DNA of 64,000 bases from Capsulimonas corticalis (GCF_003574315.2 NZ_AP025739.1:3348001-3412000), one strand, 5' to 3'. Shown: positions 40,093 to 49,115, numbered from the stretch's first letter. Notes: generated by a model from the sequence alone, not told the origin. Translations and numbers: made by a program.

Positions 40093-41544
40093 ATGACAAA
40101 TTTCGATCTTCAAAAATTGACCCGCCGGCAGGCGCTCCAGCTTGGCCTCGCCGGCGCGGCGGGCCTGGTCGTTCCGCGCTATGCCGGCGCCGCCGCGCCG
40201 GCGTCGGCCGCTAAGCCGAAGGCGACTGCGGATTCCATGATCTTGATCTGGCTGCCTGGCGGCGTCGCGCAGACCGATACCTGGGACCCGAAGAAATATA
40301 CGCCGTACACGCAAGGGATGAAAGGTTCGCAGATTCTGGGCACCTGTGAATCCATACCGACCAAGGCGGATGGCATTCGGCTGGGCGCGGGGCTGGAGAA
40401 TATCGCCTCCGTGATGGACAAAAGCACGGTGCTGCGCAGTCTGACCAGCGACACCAAGTTCGGCGCAATCCATCTCAAGGCTCAGTACTATGCAATGACC
40501 GGGTATCTGTTCCCGGCGGGCGTCGCCGCGCCGAGCATGGGCGCGGTGGTGAGTCGCACACTGGGCCGCCGGGACCCGAACGTTCCCGCCTACATCGACC
40601 TTTGCCGGGATATCAACACCAGCAACGAAGAGATGCTCTTCATCAATGAGTTCAATGGGCCGGGCTTCTACGGCGTCAAGCACGCGCCGTTCATGATCCC
40701 GAACCCCTCGCAGGGCCTGCCGACGCTGAACGCTGTCGCCGGCATGGACATGACCCGCCTGGACCGTCGCCAGCATTACCTGGAAGCGATCACCGGGCTC
40801 TCCTCCACGGCATTGCAGACCGCCCATCCCGCGAAAGATTATATGAAGGTGATGGAGGACGCCCGCGCGATGATGGATTCGCCGGTGAAGCGCGCCTTCG
40901 CCTTTATGCAGGAAGAGAAGCCGGAGACGATCAAAGCCTACGATGTCGGCCACCGCTTCGGATTCGGCTGTCTGCTCGCGCGGCGTTTGGTGGAGAAGGG
41001 GGCGCGCTTCGTCGAGGTCGAGTATCAATACGAAGCCTTTGCAGGGTTCGACATGCACGCCGATGGACAGAGCCGCATGGTCGCGATGAAAGCGCAGATC
41101 GACCGCCCCATCGCCCAGCTCGTCCGCGACCTGGACCAGCGCGGCCTGCTCGATCGCACCCTGATCGTCGTGATGACCGAGTTCGGCCGCACCATCGCCA
41201 ACCAGCCCGCCGCCGGCACGGAAGCCTTCGGCTTCGCCGAGCGCGCCACCGGCGACGATCTCATTATCGCCAACGAAAAGATGTACGGCTTCCACGGCCA
41301 CTTCAGCAGCGGCAACAGCATGCTCTTCTTCGGCGGCGGCTTCAAAAAAGGCTTCGCCTACGGCAAGACTGCCGACATCCACCCCATGATCCCCACCGAG
41401 AACCCCGTGCGCCTTGAAGACGTCCACGCCACGATCTACAAAGCCATGGGCATCCCCGCCGACACCAGCTACGTCACCGAGGGCCGGCCGTTCTATGTGA
41501 CAAACAATGGGAAGGGCGTCCCGATTGAGGCGATGCTGGCGTGA
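40093..41544 (+). CDS. DUF1501 (sulfatase-fold) protein with twin-arginine signal
   Basis: A 483-residue protein. LTRRQALQLGLAGAAGLVVP is a Tat signal. The body is DUF1501, an alkaline-phosphatase-superfamily fold: MILIWLPGGVAQTDTWDPK near residue 50 holds the first metal region, GARFVEVEYQYEAFAGFDMH the middle one, and TLIVVMTEFGRTIANQ plus GFHGHFSSGNSMLFFGGG the last. It starts 11 bp after the DUF1549/DUF1553 gene, the usual pair. A terminator follows. The substrate is unknown. Confidence 0.93.
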   Translation: MTNFDLQKLTRRQALQLGLAGAAGLVVPRYAGAAAPASAAKPKATADSMILIWLPGGVAQTDTWDPKKYTPYTQGMKGSQILGTCESIPTKADGIRLGAGLENIASVMDKSTVLRSLTSDTKFGAIHLKAQYYAMTGYLFPAGVAAPSMGAVVSRTLGRRDPNVPAYIDLCRDINTSNEEMLFINEFNGPGFYGVKHAPFMIPNPSQGLPTLNAVAGMDMTRLDRRQHYLEAITGLSSTALQTAHPAKDYMKVMEDARAMMDSPVKRAFAFMQEEKPETIKAYDVGHRFGFGCLLARRLVEKGARFVEVEYQYEAFAGFDMHADGQSRMVAMKAQIDRPIAQLVRDLDQRGLLDRTLIVVMTEFGRTIANQPAAGTEAFGFAERATGDDLIIANEKMYGFHGHFSSGNSMLFFGGGFKKGFAYGKTADIHPMIPTENPVRLEDVHATIYKAMGIPADTSYVTEGRPFYVTNNGKGVPIEAMLA

Positions 41545-41561
41545 TTAGGGTTTGATGTGCG

Positions 41562-41602
41562 AACGGGCGTCGGGAGCGAATATGCTCCCGACGCCCGTTT
41601 TT
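41562..41602 (+). terminator. Rho-independent terminator after the DUF1501 gene
   Basis: AACGGGCGTCGGGAGC and its exact complement surround a GAATAT loop; five T follow the last paired positions. It also faces the converging HNH gene. Confidence 0.9.
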
Positions 41603-41632
41603 AAATTTGTAACCTAGACTTCTATCAAATCT

Positions 41633-42250
41633 TTACGTTAGCATTATGGCTTTAATTTCTTGTACCAAATTCTGCCTTATTAGTTCTTTTGCCAAAAACG
41701 GGGCTTCCGTTTGTAAGTGTGTAAATGGATATATTTCTGTACAATAGCCCATTAAATAGCGTCTTCGGTTTTTAAGACAAGTCCCTTCCTCGTTAATCCC
41801 CAAACGATCAATTGTCTTTTGCACTTTGTCTTTTGTTGCATCATCAAGATCACTAGATGGAGTAACCAAAAGAGACGAAAAACGAATCTGAAACCAACCA
41901 TCCTGTATAACAAATGGGTCGAGAATATCGACGTATTTACCTTTTTTGCCATTAATACGCCCGCATGCAAGCCTGTAATTCTTCCATTCATATGCCTCAT
42001 TCGGGTAATCATCTTTAGGCTTAAAGTGATCAACAGAATAAAAGCCTGTATCGTAGGGTATCCAATGACAACTATAGGCACATATGCCTCCATAGCTGTC
42101 ATGGAGGTCGGCTAGACAATTTCGCCACTCTTCATGATTGTCCCACTCATGGCCTTTAGGATTGGGCTTTTTTGCTAAAAACATTTGTCCCTTGATTCTA
42201 ACATCTGTGTTAAAAGAAGGTGGTTCTGGTTGGAGATCTACCCGAATCAA
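41633..42250 (-). CDS. HNH-type nuclease of the MTase-ATPase-HNH unit
   Basis: A 205-residue protein with an HNH/PtuB-like core. GGICAYSCHWI gives Cys57 and Cys61, YSVDHFKPKDDYP the DH pair (Asp74, His75), and YEWKNYRLACGRINGKKGKY the Asn and second ligand region, followed by ILDPF. This layout, with CxxxC then VDHFxPK and EWxNYRLAC, is common in HNH proteins encoded beside SMC-like ATPases in defence systems such as Septu. Its ATG overlaps the ATPase stop by 4 bp. The gene is much more AT-rich than the chromosome. Role inferred: effector nuclease. Confidence 0.85.
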   Translation of the reverse strand: MIRVDLQPEPPSFNTDVRIKGQMFLAKKPNPKGHEWDNHEEWRNCLADLHDSYGGICAYSCHWIPYDTGFYSVDHFKPKDDYPNEAYEWKNYRLACGRINGKKGKYVDILDPFVIQDGWFQIRFSSLLVTPSSDLDDATKDKVQKTIDRLGINEEGTCLKNRRRYLMGYCTEIYPFTHLQTEAPFLAKELIRQNLVQEIKAIMLT

Positions 42251-44136
42251 TTCTTAACTCCATTTTGTTTTGCGAAGTAGCGCCACTGAGGCCAAAATTC
42301 ATCATCTGGGGCCAAAAGGTTAACCAATTGAGAATTGATGAACAAAACTTCTTGATGTGAGGGGCTGTCCACTAATAATATTCTTGTTGCCTCGGCGATT
42401 GCTTGTTCTGCCGGCACTGATCTAGCTTGATTTAACCCGAAAACCTCTGATATTAACCATAAGTCCGCACGTCCTCGTTTAATAAATGGTAATTCTTCTA
42501 ATACTGCTCCTCGCGATTCGGAACGAAGATGGTAGAGCCTATCTATATGGTTATCGAACATTGGCTCAACTGAAACCATGACCATTGGAGAATGAGTGGA
42601 AATATGCGATTGTATTTGTACAGTAGGAGCAAGAGTTTCCATAACATTAATAATTGCAGGGACTATCACGCGTTGCCAACGTGGGTGAAGATGCGCTTCG
42701 ATTTCGTCGATCATTAATACAATATGATCTTGTATAGATGTTTGGAGAATACTGCTTCGCTCTTGATGCTCAAACCATGACCAGACGATAACGTAAGCTA
42801 ATGCTACTATTCGTTGAACTCCTGCTGATGCATATAATATTGGGATGTCGCCATAAGGCATGCGCAAGCAAGGGATATCCCTCGAGTCGTTAGGTATCCG
42901 AGTGAAATTCCCTGGTTTCATCGGCTCGGATGAAGAAGGTGTAAGATCCGCTAAACATTGAATAAAGGCCTCATATCTATCGATATATCTGCTATCGTTC
43001 TTCCAAGTGACCCAGTCTCTTATTAATCCGTTACAAATCCACTGAAATGTGCCTTGATTTCCTTGCTCACGTACACCGTCAAAAACTTCGGATGATGACA
43101 TCACAATAGTTGATTGTGTGATTGTTGTATTGATGGAAAGTTTTGCTCTTGCAGGGTCCCAAACTGCATATGAACCATCAGCCTTAGCGTAAATTATAAG
43201 GCCAGGCATCACACTGCGCTTATCTTTAAGGCGCCATTGCTGATTTTTTCTATTATAAAATCCAGTGATGTGATCAATTCCGTCTTTGGGACGTGTGATA
43301 CCGGCATTTATTGGTGCAATTTCGTCTGGAGCTTCCAAACGTGGTATTACTTGATGGGAAGACCAGGATCCTGTTAGAGCCCACCATGCGCATTCGAATA
43401 AAAAAGTTTTTCCTAAACTGTTATCACCGGTAATGATGTTAAGTCGATCACCAGGTTCGTAGTGCATTTCTTCGGCAGGGCCAATATTCTTGAGCTCCAG
43501 ATACTTCAATGTAGCTCCCTCATCGAGAGGAGCATTTTGCTGGCGTGTTAATATTGTTAAGAGTTCAGATGTAGGTATAGGATCATCAGAAGTGAATTTT
43601 TCACAAACCTTTATAGTTTCAAGGTCAAATAAAAGATCTAATTCTATATCTGATATTAGATAGTCGTCAATGAACCTTGTAATCAGCTCATTTGGTGACA
43701 AAGACGATCCGAAATTTTCAGATCTGTATAACCATACGGCGAGGTCAAAAGTAGGAATTAAATGTCCATTAAGATGTTTTTGTAGTATGTTAACATAGTT
43801 GTCATTCCATCCCCATTGTGAAGACTTTTTTTCATGAATAAATACGTCCCCAAATGTGTCCGTCGTGATTCTTTGAAGGGAAGTGCTTCCATAACGCGGA
43901 ACGACCCATCGTTGATCAGGAGTAGAAGAACGAAATGGGTTATAATATCCAGGTTGATTCGGGATCTTATAATGTTTTTTTAATATGTCGTCAGCAATTC
44001 TGGTAAATACAATGTCAGCACTTCTTCCTATTGGAAGCCTAGATGCTTTGAATGCAAGGAATGACATTCCGAAAAAAGGATGCACGTCTGCCAAATTAGA
44101 TAGTGATGATTGAATTTGATCAATGGAAATATACAT
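42247..44136 (-). CDS. AAA_21/SMC-like ATPase with unique N-terminal domain
   Basis: A 629-residue protein. Residues 1-205 are an unfamiliar domain containing DQRWVVPRYGSTSLQRITTD and SQWGWNDNYVNILQKHL. The ATPase core follows: Walker A GDNSLGKT at 237-244, a signature-like ASAGVQR at 436-442, Walker B IVLMIDEIEAHLHP at 472-485 and the H-loop STHSP with His515. The DEIEAHLHP form is typical of OLD/PtuA/RloC-type ATPases of defence systems. It is coupled to the HNH gene below and lies six bases after the methyltransferase stop. AT-rich codons suggest acquisition. Inferred role: sensing and gating of the nuclease. Confidence 0.85.
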   Translation of the reverse strand: MYISIDQIQSSLSNLADVHPFFGMSFLAFKASRLPIGRSADIVFTRIADDILKKHYKIPNQPGYYNPFRSSTPDQRWVVPRYGSTSLQRITTDTFGDVFIHEKKSSQWGWNDNYVNILQKHLNGHLIPTFDLAVWLYRSENFGSSLSPNELITRFIDDYLISDIELDLLFDLETIKVCEKFTSDDPIPTSELLTILTRQQNAPLDEGATLKYLELKNIGPAEEMHYEPGDRLNIITGDNSLGKTFLFECAWWALTGSWSSHQVIPRLEAPDEIAPINAGITRPKDGIDHITGFYNRKNQQWRLKDKRSVMPGLIIYAKADGSYAVWDPARAKLSINTTITQSTIVMSSSEVFDGVREQGNQGTFQWICNGLIRDWVTWKNDSRYIDRYEAFIQCLADLTPSSSEPMKPGNFTRIPNDSRDIPCLRMPYGDIPILYASAGVQRIVALAYVIVWSWFEHQERSSILQTSIQDHIVLMIDEIEAHLHPRWQRVIVPAIINVMETLAPTVQIQSHISTHSPMVMVSVEPMFDNHIDRLYHLRSESRGAVLEELPFIKRGRADLWLISEVFGLNQARSVPAEQAIAEATRILLVDSPSHQEVLFINSQLVNLLAPDDEFWPQWRYFAKQNGVKN

Positions 44137-44142
44137 AATTGG

Positions 44143-45018
44143 CTATAAAGTGTTCAATTCTCTAACTACGTAATCACAATATTGTTCGTTTAAATCAATT
44201 CCCGTAGCAGAATGCCCCAATTCAAGAGCAACACGCAAGACTGTACCACTACCAACAAATGGATCTATCACTCTCCCACCCTCTGGGCATCCCACAGCAA
44301 GACATCGTTCTACTAATTGATCGGGGAAGGCAGCTGAATGGATCCCTTTCGAACTTCTTGGGCGCTCAGATATAGTCCAAATGTCTTCAACGCCATTAAG
44401 ATTATCTCTGCAAAAATAATATCGTGGCGATTTGCTAAACATGAAGAGCGTCTCATACGTTCTCCAAGGACGATCGTGAGCGGTAGGTTCAGGTAGACTG
44501 CCCAAGCGTTGCCAAATAATTGGAGAGCGCAATGTCCATCCGTCTTCAATCATACGAAGCGCTACTCGCCATGGTATTCCAATTGCCGTCTTCCGTGGAA
44601 CTCCAAGGCCACTTGCATCAACAGCCCTTAATCCAAAGCGCCTAGCTCCATTTTTTTTATCTGATCCTTTAGGTTGACCTTTTGCAGAATAATATGTATC
44701 GCCTAAATTTAAAAAAAGAAGACCATCTCGTGTGAGTACACGCCTTAAATTACGCATAGATTCAACAATAGCGTTGACATAGCCATCTATTGTCTGTTCT
44801 AGTCCAATTTGTCCTTCGACCTTGTAATCCCGTTGCCAGTAGTAGGGGGGTGAAGTAACACAACAGTTGTAATAATTTTCTTCTAAAGTGTTTAGAACAG
44901 TATTAACATCTCCCCGATGGACAGCCCAGGGGATATTTTCAACAGTATGACCACGCCACTCATGTAGTCCATGCGGTATATTCTCTTGCACAATTTCGTT
45001 AGGTATATTATGAGGCAT
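44143..45018 (-). CDS. DNA methyltransferase (beta class, probably N4-cytosine)
   Basis: A 291-residue methyltransferase. Motif IV is SPPY (residues 56-59) and comes first; motif I, DPFVGSGT (252-259), comes last: the order of beta-class enzymes. SPPY rather than DPPY or NPPY favours N4-methylcytosine. The target-recognition region is likely residues 110-240. There is no Shine-Dalgarno sequence. As the first gene of the AT-rich unit, it probably marks host DNA so that the ATPase/HNH pair spares it, although an epigenetic or non-self role is possible too. Confidence 0.9.
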   Translation of the reverse strand: MPHNIPNEIVQENIPHGLHEWRGHTVENIPWAVHRGDVNTVLNTLEENYYNCCVTSPPYYWQRDYKVEGQIGLEQTIDGYVNAIVESMRNLRRVLTRDGLLFLNLGDTYYSAKGQPKGSDKKNGARRFGLRAVDASGLGVPRKTAIGIPWRVALRMIEDGWTLRSPIIWQRLGSLPEPTAHDRPWRTYETLFMFSKSPRYYFCRDNLNGVEDIWTISERPRSSKGIHSAAFPDQLVERCLAVGCPEGGRVIDPFVGSGTVLRVALELGHSATGIDLNEQYCDYVVRELNTL

Positions 45019-45041
45019 TTTATCACGACGTATTACAATTA

Positions 45042-45077
45042 AGAAGTGTATTTGATGGTTATGTCAAACACACTTCT
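45042..45077. promoter_or_regulatory. Inverted repeat in the promoter region of the defence unit
   Basis: AGAAGTGT (45042-45049) and ACACTTCT (45070-45077) form an 8 bp inverted repeat in the AT-rich gap above the methyltransferase. On the minus strand a TTGACA (45067-45062) lies inside it. It could be an operator over the promoter or a terminator for the rhamnosidase gene. Confidence 0.4.
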
Positions 45078-45113
45078 CTTAATTTAAATATCCTAACTAC
45101 GTTTTTCTAATTT

Positions 45114-47309
45114 TTACTTCGTCACCAACTCCGTATGCACCTTCGGCTTATCTCCATCCCAATCGACCGTCACGCGCAGGAGACCCGCCGTGGTCGGGAG
45201 CGTTCCTGTGAGGTGGTCCCAGCCGTCGACGTAGTTGGGTTTGATCTCGTACTTGGCGTAGCCGGCTTCCTTGGGTTTGACGCCGAGGACGTGGGTGAGG
45301 AAGGCGTAGGTGGGCCAGGCGCTCCACGCGTGGCAGTCGGAGCGGGTGGGTTCCGCTTTCTCGGGCCAGGTGGTGAAGCCGAGGTCGAGGGCGTTGCGCC
45401 AGGGCTGGAGCCAGTGCGACCAGAGCTTTTCGAGGCGGCCGACTTTGGCGAGGGCCTCCACGACGTAGAAGGTGTGATAGAAGCTGGTCTTGGCGAGGGT
45501 ATCGTCGGTGTGCAGGCTTTCCACGACGTCTTCGACGGCGCTCGGCGGGATGACGCCCGTGAGCAGGCCCCACGCCTGCGCGTGCTGTGAGTAGCCCCAG
45601 CTATCGTCGGGGCCTTCGCGCAGCAGTTCGGCGTCGTCGTCCCAGAAGGTGGACGTGATGGCGTCGGTGAGCATATCCAGGTGCGCCTGCCAGAATTCCG
45701 CCTCGCGGGTGTCGCCCAGCGCGTCGCGCAATCGGATATAAGACTGCATGGCGGCGAGGTATTGCAGGTTGATCGTGGCGCTGGGCAGGCCGGCGGCGGC
45801 CGGCGGCGGAACGCCGCCCTCCCAGCCGTCCACCCAGTCCACGAAGCTCCAGTGCGGCAGATGGCCGCCGACCACGCCGTCCGGGGTCAGGTGCTTGCCG
45901 AACCACTCCAGCACGCCGCGCGCCCCGTTCAGGCAGTTCGCCACCGTGGTCGATGCGCCGGGGGCGTAGCGCCACAGGTCTTCCACCATCAGGATCCACA
46001 AGAGAGAGAAGGGCGGGATGATCTGCTCGAAGCTGCTGGGAAAGCGACTTTGCGTCAGGCCCGAGGGCAGGCGGGAGGCGTCGAACTGGCGCACTGCGCG
46101 GCGGGCAAGGCGGGCGTCGCCCGTCGCCGCGTAGCCGAGCAGGGCTTGCAGGCGGGTGTCGCCGACATATTGGAGCTGCTCGTAGTACGGGCAGTCCATG
46201 AAGGTTTCCCAGGTGCACGATTGCAGTGTCCGGAAGTCGACGTCCTGCACCTCGGTCAGCTCGGCCGGCCCGCCGGTGACCGAGAAGGTCGCGAGGCGCC
46301 GCCACGGATATCCCGTGCGGTGGTAGGCCAATCCCGCCACCGTGACGGGAGCGTCGCCGCCCACGATGGTCAGTTTCACAAAGCGGAACGCGCGCCAGTG
46401 GAGCGGCTCGTAGGTCTCCGCGCCGCCGCCGGGATGGTAGACATCGCACAGGCCCTCGACATCGCCGCCTTCCAGCGCATCGCGCTGGCTCTTGACGCCG
46501 TTGAGGGTGAGCGCCTCGGCGTAGGTGAGGGTAATCGCGGAGCCCGCGCCGCCTTCGACGCGCAATTCGGGATAGCCAATGGCGTACGCGCCGGCGTCCA
46601 GAATGATCTCTCGGGTCTCGCCGGGAGCGACGGTGACGGGGAGCGCTTCGCCGGCGCTGGTGAACTCGCGGCGGTCGTAGCGCATCGCCGGAATATCGCG
46701 GGCGACGAGGCGCCAGCGCGATTTATCCGTATCACCCGGCTGGTGTCGGATAATCACGGGATGGATAGCGACGGGCGCGGTCCACCCGGCGTCGTCAAAA
46801 TCACGCGCCGTCCAGCCCCACGGGATTTCCGAGCCGCGCACGACTTCCATCAAGCCGACTTCGCAATAGTGGAAATGGGGCGGTTCGACGAGGGTAGGGG
46901 TGAGGGAGGTGTCTTCCTGAACGCGCCAGCCTTCGCCGCCCGTCGCGCACAGCGCCTTACCATCCGCGCTCTTGGCCTCCAGCAGGAATCCGCCGCGATC
47001 GTGCATTTCGGGGATCGGCCGGCTGTACTCGTCGGCGGCGATTACGATGGCCGCGAAGACATGTTCGCCTGGCGTAATATCGACAGAGTAGGTTTCGTAA
47101 TTATAGCTGCGCAGCGCCGAACGCGCCGGCCCCCGGCCCAGCGGCGCGCCGTCGAGATACAGGATATAGCGGCTGTCGGCGGAGACAAGGCACGTCACGC
47201 GCGTCGCGGTTTCCGCTGTAAAGCGCCCTCGGAAGCGGCGAACTCCAAAGCGAGCAGCAATGTCGTTGGTGCTCCAGATCCATTGGGCTTGAGTGAAAGG
47301 TTTGCTCAT
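45114..47309 (-). CDS. GH78-like alpha-L-rhamnosidase
   Basis: A 731-residue protein. The N-terminal beta-sandwich domains (residues 1-330) carry lectin-like carbohydrate-binding features (LVSADSRYILYLDGAPLGRG, DGxAxGYPELR-like AYAIGYPELRVEGG). The (alpha/alpha)6 catalytic domain starts near 345; DCPYYEQLQYVGDTR matches the GH78 active-site block with its acidic residues. HAWSAWPTYAFLTHVLGVKP near the end is the usual closing block. No signal peptide is apparent, so it may act in the cytoplasm on imported glycosides. I chose the ATG at 47309. Confidence 0.88.
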   Translation of the reverse strand: MSKPFTQAQWIWSTNDIAARFGVRRFRGRFTAETATRVTCLVSADSRYILYLDGAPLGRGPARSALRSYNYETYSVDITPGEHVFAAIVIAADEYSRPIPEMHDRGGFLLEAKSADGKALCATGGEGWRVQEDTSLTPTLVEPPHFHYCEVGLMEVVRGSEIPWGWTARDFDDAGWTAPVAIHPVIIRHQPGDTDKSRWRLVARDIPAMRYDRREFTSAGEALPVTVAPGETREIILDAGAYAIGYPELRVEGGAGSAITLTYAEALTLNGVKSQRDALEGGDVEGLCDVYHPGGGAETYEPLHWRAFRFVKLTIVGGDAPVTVAGLAYHRTGYPWRRLATFSVTGGPAELTEVQDVDFRTLQSCTWETFMDCPYYEQLQYVGDTRLQALLGYAATGDARLARRAVRQFDASRLPSGLTQSRFPSSFEQIIPPFSLLWILMVEDLWRYAPGASTTVANCLNGARGVLEWFGKHLTPDGVVGGHLPHWSFVDWVDGWEGGVPPPAAAGLPSATINLQYLAAMQSYIRLRDALGDTREAEFWQAHLDMLTDAITSTFWDDDAELLREGPDDSWGYSQHAQAWGLLTGVIPPSAVEDVVESLHTDDTLAKTSFYHTFYVVEALAKVGRLEKLWSHWLQPWRNALDLGFTTWPEKAEPTRSDCHAWSAWPTYAFLTHVLGVKPKEAGYAKYEIKPNYVDGWDHLTGTLPTTAGLLRVTVDWDGDKPKVHTELVTK

Positions 47310-47503
47310 GAGATGAAAATCCAAATCTTGCGGGATGACCAGTACTTCCGTCAGGCCAAATTATACCCGCGTGAGAGGGCGGGGCGCAAGAAAACGCCTG
47401 TTCACTTGCGCCAAACGCCGCAGAGATCGTTGGATTTGTGGAAAGGGATTAGCGCGATTGTGTCGAAAGTGAAAGAAATTTGGAAGCGACGAAGGACATG
47501 ACG

Positions 47504-47977
47504 ATGAATGAATGGCTGATTGAACAAGAACGGGACGGTTATCTGATCTCTACCGATCCCGCCCGAATCGATGTCCCCGCCGTTCATAATTTCCTGGCGT
47601 CTTCCTACTGGGCGTCGGGGCTTCCGCTGGAAGTGCTCACGCGGTCCATCGCCGGATCGCTTTGTTTTGGGATTTATCAGGGAGACCATCAGGTGGGATT
47701 CGCCCGCGTCATTACCGACCAGGCCACATTCGCTTACCTCGCGGATGTGTATGTTCTGGAGGGGCATCGCGGGAAAGGATTGGCGCAATGGCTGTTGGAG
47801 GTGATCTCCGCGCACCCGTGGCTTCAGGGATTGCGGAGATTCTTATTGGTGACGCGCGACGCCCACGGACTCTACGAAAAAGCGGGATTTCAGCCCATCG
47901 CCCATGTGGAGGGCTACATGGAGCGGCGTCGTCCGAATCCCTATCTGTCCGAGAAATCCAATGCGCCTACGGAATAG
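47504..47977 (+). CDS. GNAT-family acetyltransferase, 157 aa
   Basis: LADVYVLEGHRGKGLAQWLL is the acetyl-CoA loop (RGKGLA), followed by RRFLLVTRDAHGLYEKAGFQ, the C-terminal GNAT block. The form is close to small Acetyltransf_1 proteins with the FLASSYWASGLPLEVLTRSI N-terminal motif. AAGGA seven bases before the ATG at 47504 fixes the start; two upstream in-frame starts lack a site. The substrate is unknown. Confidence 0.88.
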   Translation: MNEWLIEQERDGYLISTDPARIDVPAVHNFLASSYWASGLPLEVLTRSIAGSLCFGIYQGDHQVGFARVITDQATFAYLADVYVLEGHRGKGLAQWLLEVISAHPWLQGLRRFLLVTRDAHGLYEKAGFQPIAHVEGYMERRRPNPYLSEKSNAPTE

Positions 47978-47986
47978 CCGAGCGGC

Positions 47987-48370
47987 CTAACGTCCGACAT
48001 TGATGTAAGACGATTGTTGCTCCACGCGGCGCAGACGCTCGTCCATGCGGGCCAGAGTCTGGTCGAAAGAGACATCGAAGGATGTCGCCGTGTCGCGCAG
48101 CTGCGCGATCTGTGCGTTCAGCGCCGCGATCTCGGCGGCGAGCGCTTTGGGATCGGTCGCCGGCAGCGGCAGCGGCCGGCCGGTGACGGCGTGGGCGATG
48201 CGGCGGCCGATTTGGCTAGCGGCGCCGAACGCGGTTGTCCAGAGCCAGCCCGTCACGGAGATCAGAGTGATCACAGCCCAGATCATGGCGGTGTGCCGAT
48301 CGCCACGTGCGATCATGCTTTCCATCAAGCCGCCTGTTCCCACCAGACTAAAGACACGCCATGCGTTCAT
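47987..48370 (-). CDS. Membrane protein with C-terminal coiled coil, 127 aa
   Basis: One transmembrane helix (MIWAVITLISVTGWLWTTAF, residues about 29-48) is followed by a short basic linker and a heptad-type helix (LAAEIAALNAQIAQLRDTAT through TLARMDERLRRVEQQSS). This is the layout of a small scaffolding or oligomerising membrane protein. No family was recognised. It is 34 bp downstream of the DJ-1/PfpI gene on the same strand. Confidence 0.65.
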   Translation of the reverse strand: MNAWRVFSLVGTGGLMESMIARGDRHTAMIWAVITLISVTGWLWTTAFGAASQIGRRIAHAVTGRPLPLPATDPKALAAEIAALNAQIAQLRDTATSFDVSFDQTLARMDERLRRVEQQSSYINVGR

Positions 48371-48404
48371 AGGGCGATATTCCTTCCGCGCGAGTTATTA
48401 CTCG

Positions 48405-49067
48405 CTATTTTACCCCCGCGCGCTCCGGAGTCGCGCTTGGCGTGGAGGCGGGCGCGGAGACGCTGTGGAATCGGGGCCATTCCAGGCGGTCGGCGGCGAG
48501 AGTCGCGGCTTCCTTGCCTTCGTAGTGTGCGATGAGCGCCAAAGCCAAATCGATGCCGCAGGTGATGCCGCCGGAGGTGATTATATGGCGTTTCTTGCCA
48601 TCCGCCACAACTCGCTGGCCGGTGACGACCTGAGCTTTCGGATACATCGCCTGGAGATCCTTGGTGCGGCAGTGGTGGGTGGTGACGCGATGGCCGTCGA
48701 GGAGGCCGGCGCGGCCCAGAATGAAGGCGCCGGTGCAGACGCTGGAGACGATGTCGGACGTCTCGTAGGCCCGGCGGAGAAACTCGATCATGCGGGTGGG
48801 GAGGTGTTCGTTGCGCGCGCCCGGGCCGCCGGGAACGATCACGATATCGGCTTCCGGCGCGTTGGCGAACGTTTTGTCCGGGACAATCCCCATACCGTGG
48901 GCGCACTGGATCATGCTGCGGTATTCGGCGACACTCTGGACGTGGAAGGCAGGCCGGTCGCTCCACTTGCCATCCACGACTTTGCGGCACGAGGCAAGCA
49001 CCTCGTATGGACCGCAGAAGTCTAATTCATCTACACCCTCAAACAATACGACATCAACAGTAACCAT
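48405..49067 (-). CDS. DJ-1/PfpI-family protein, 220 aa
   Basis: A class I glutamine-amidotransferase-like fold. DVVLFEGVDELDFCGPYEVL is the usual first strand and acidic residue, VIVPGGPGARNE the oxyanion region and IVSSVCTGAFILGRAGLLDG the nucleophile elbow with Cys. TTHHCRT follows. This is the isonitrile-hydratase/AraC-associated branch (ThiJ-like). The active cysteine and partner His are present. Roles in the family range from isonitrile hydration to glyoxal detoxification. Confidence 0.85.
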   Translation of the reverse strand: MVTVDVVLFEGVDELDFCGPYEVLASCRKVVDGKWSDRPAFHVQSVAEYRSMIQCAHGMGIVPDKTFANAPEADIVIVPGGPGARNEHLPTRMIEFLRRAYETSDIVSSVCTGAFILGRAGLLDGHRVTTHHCRTKDLQAMYPKAQVVTGQRVVADGKKRHIITSGGITCGIDLALALIAHYEGKEAATLAADRLEWPRFHSVSAPASTPSATPERAGVK

Positions 49068-49115
49068 GAGAGGCGCCCTTTCGCAGAGAAACGAAGAACA
49101 CGATGCTTACCGAGT

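Noticed and set aside
40075-41427. Minus-strand open frame of 450 codons
   Set aside because: Antisense shadow of the DUF1501 gene; a GC-rich third-position effect, with no ribosome-binding site.
45681-47501. Plus-strand open frame of 606 codons
   Set aside because: Antisense to the GH78-like gene; composition is low-complexity and the rhamnosidase frame has conserved active-site blocks.
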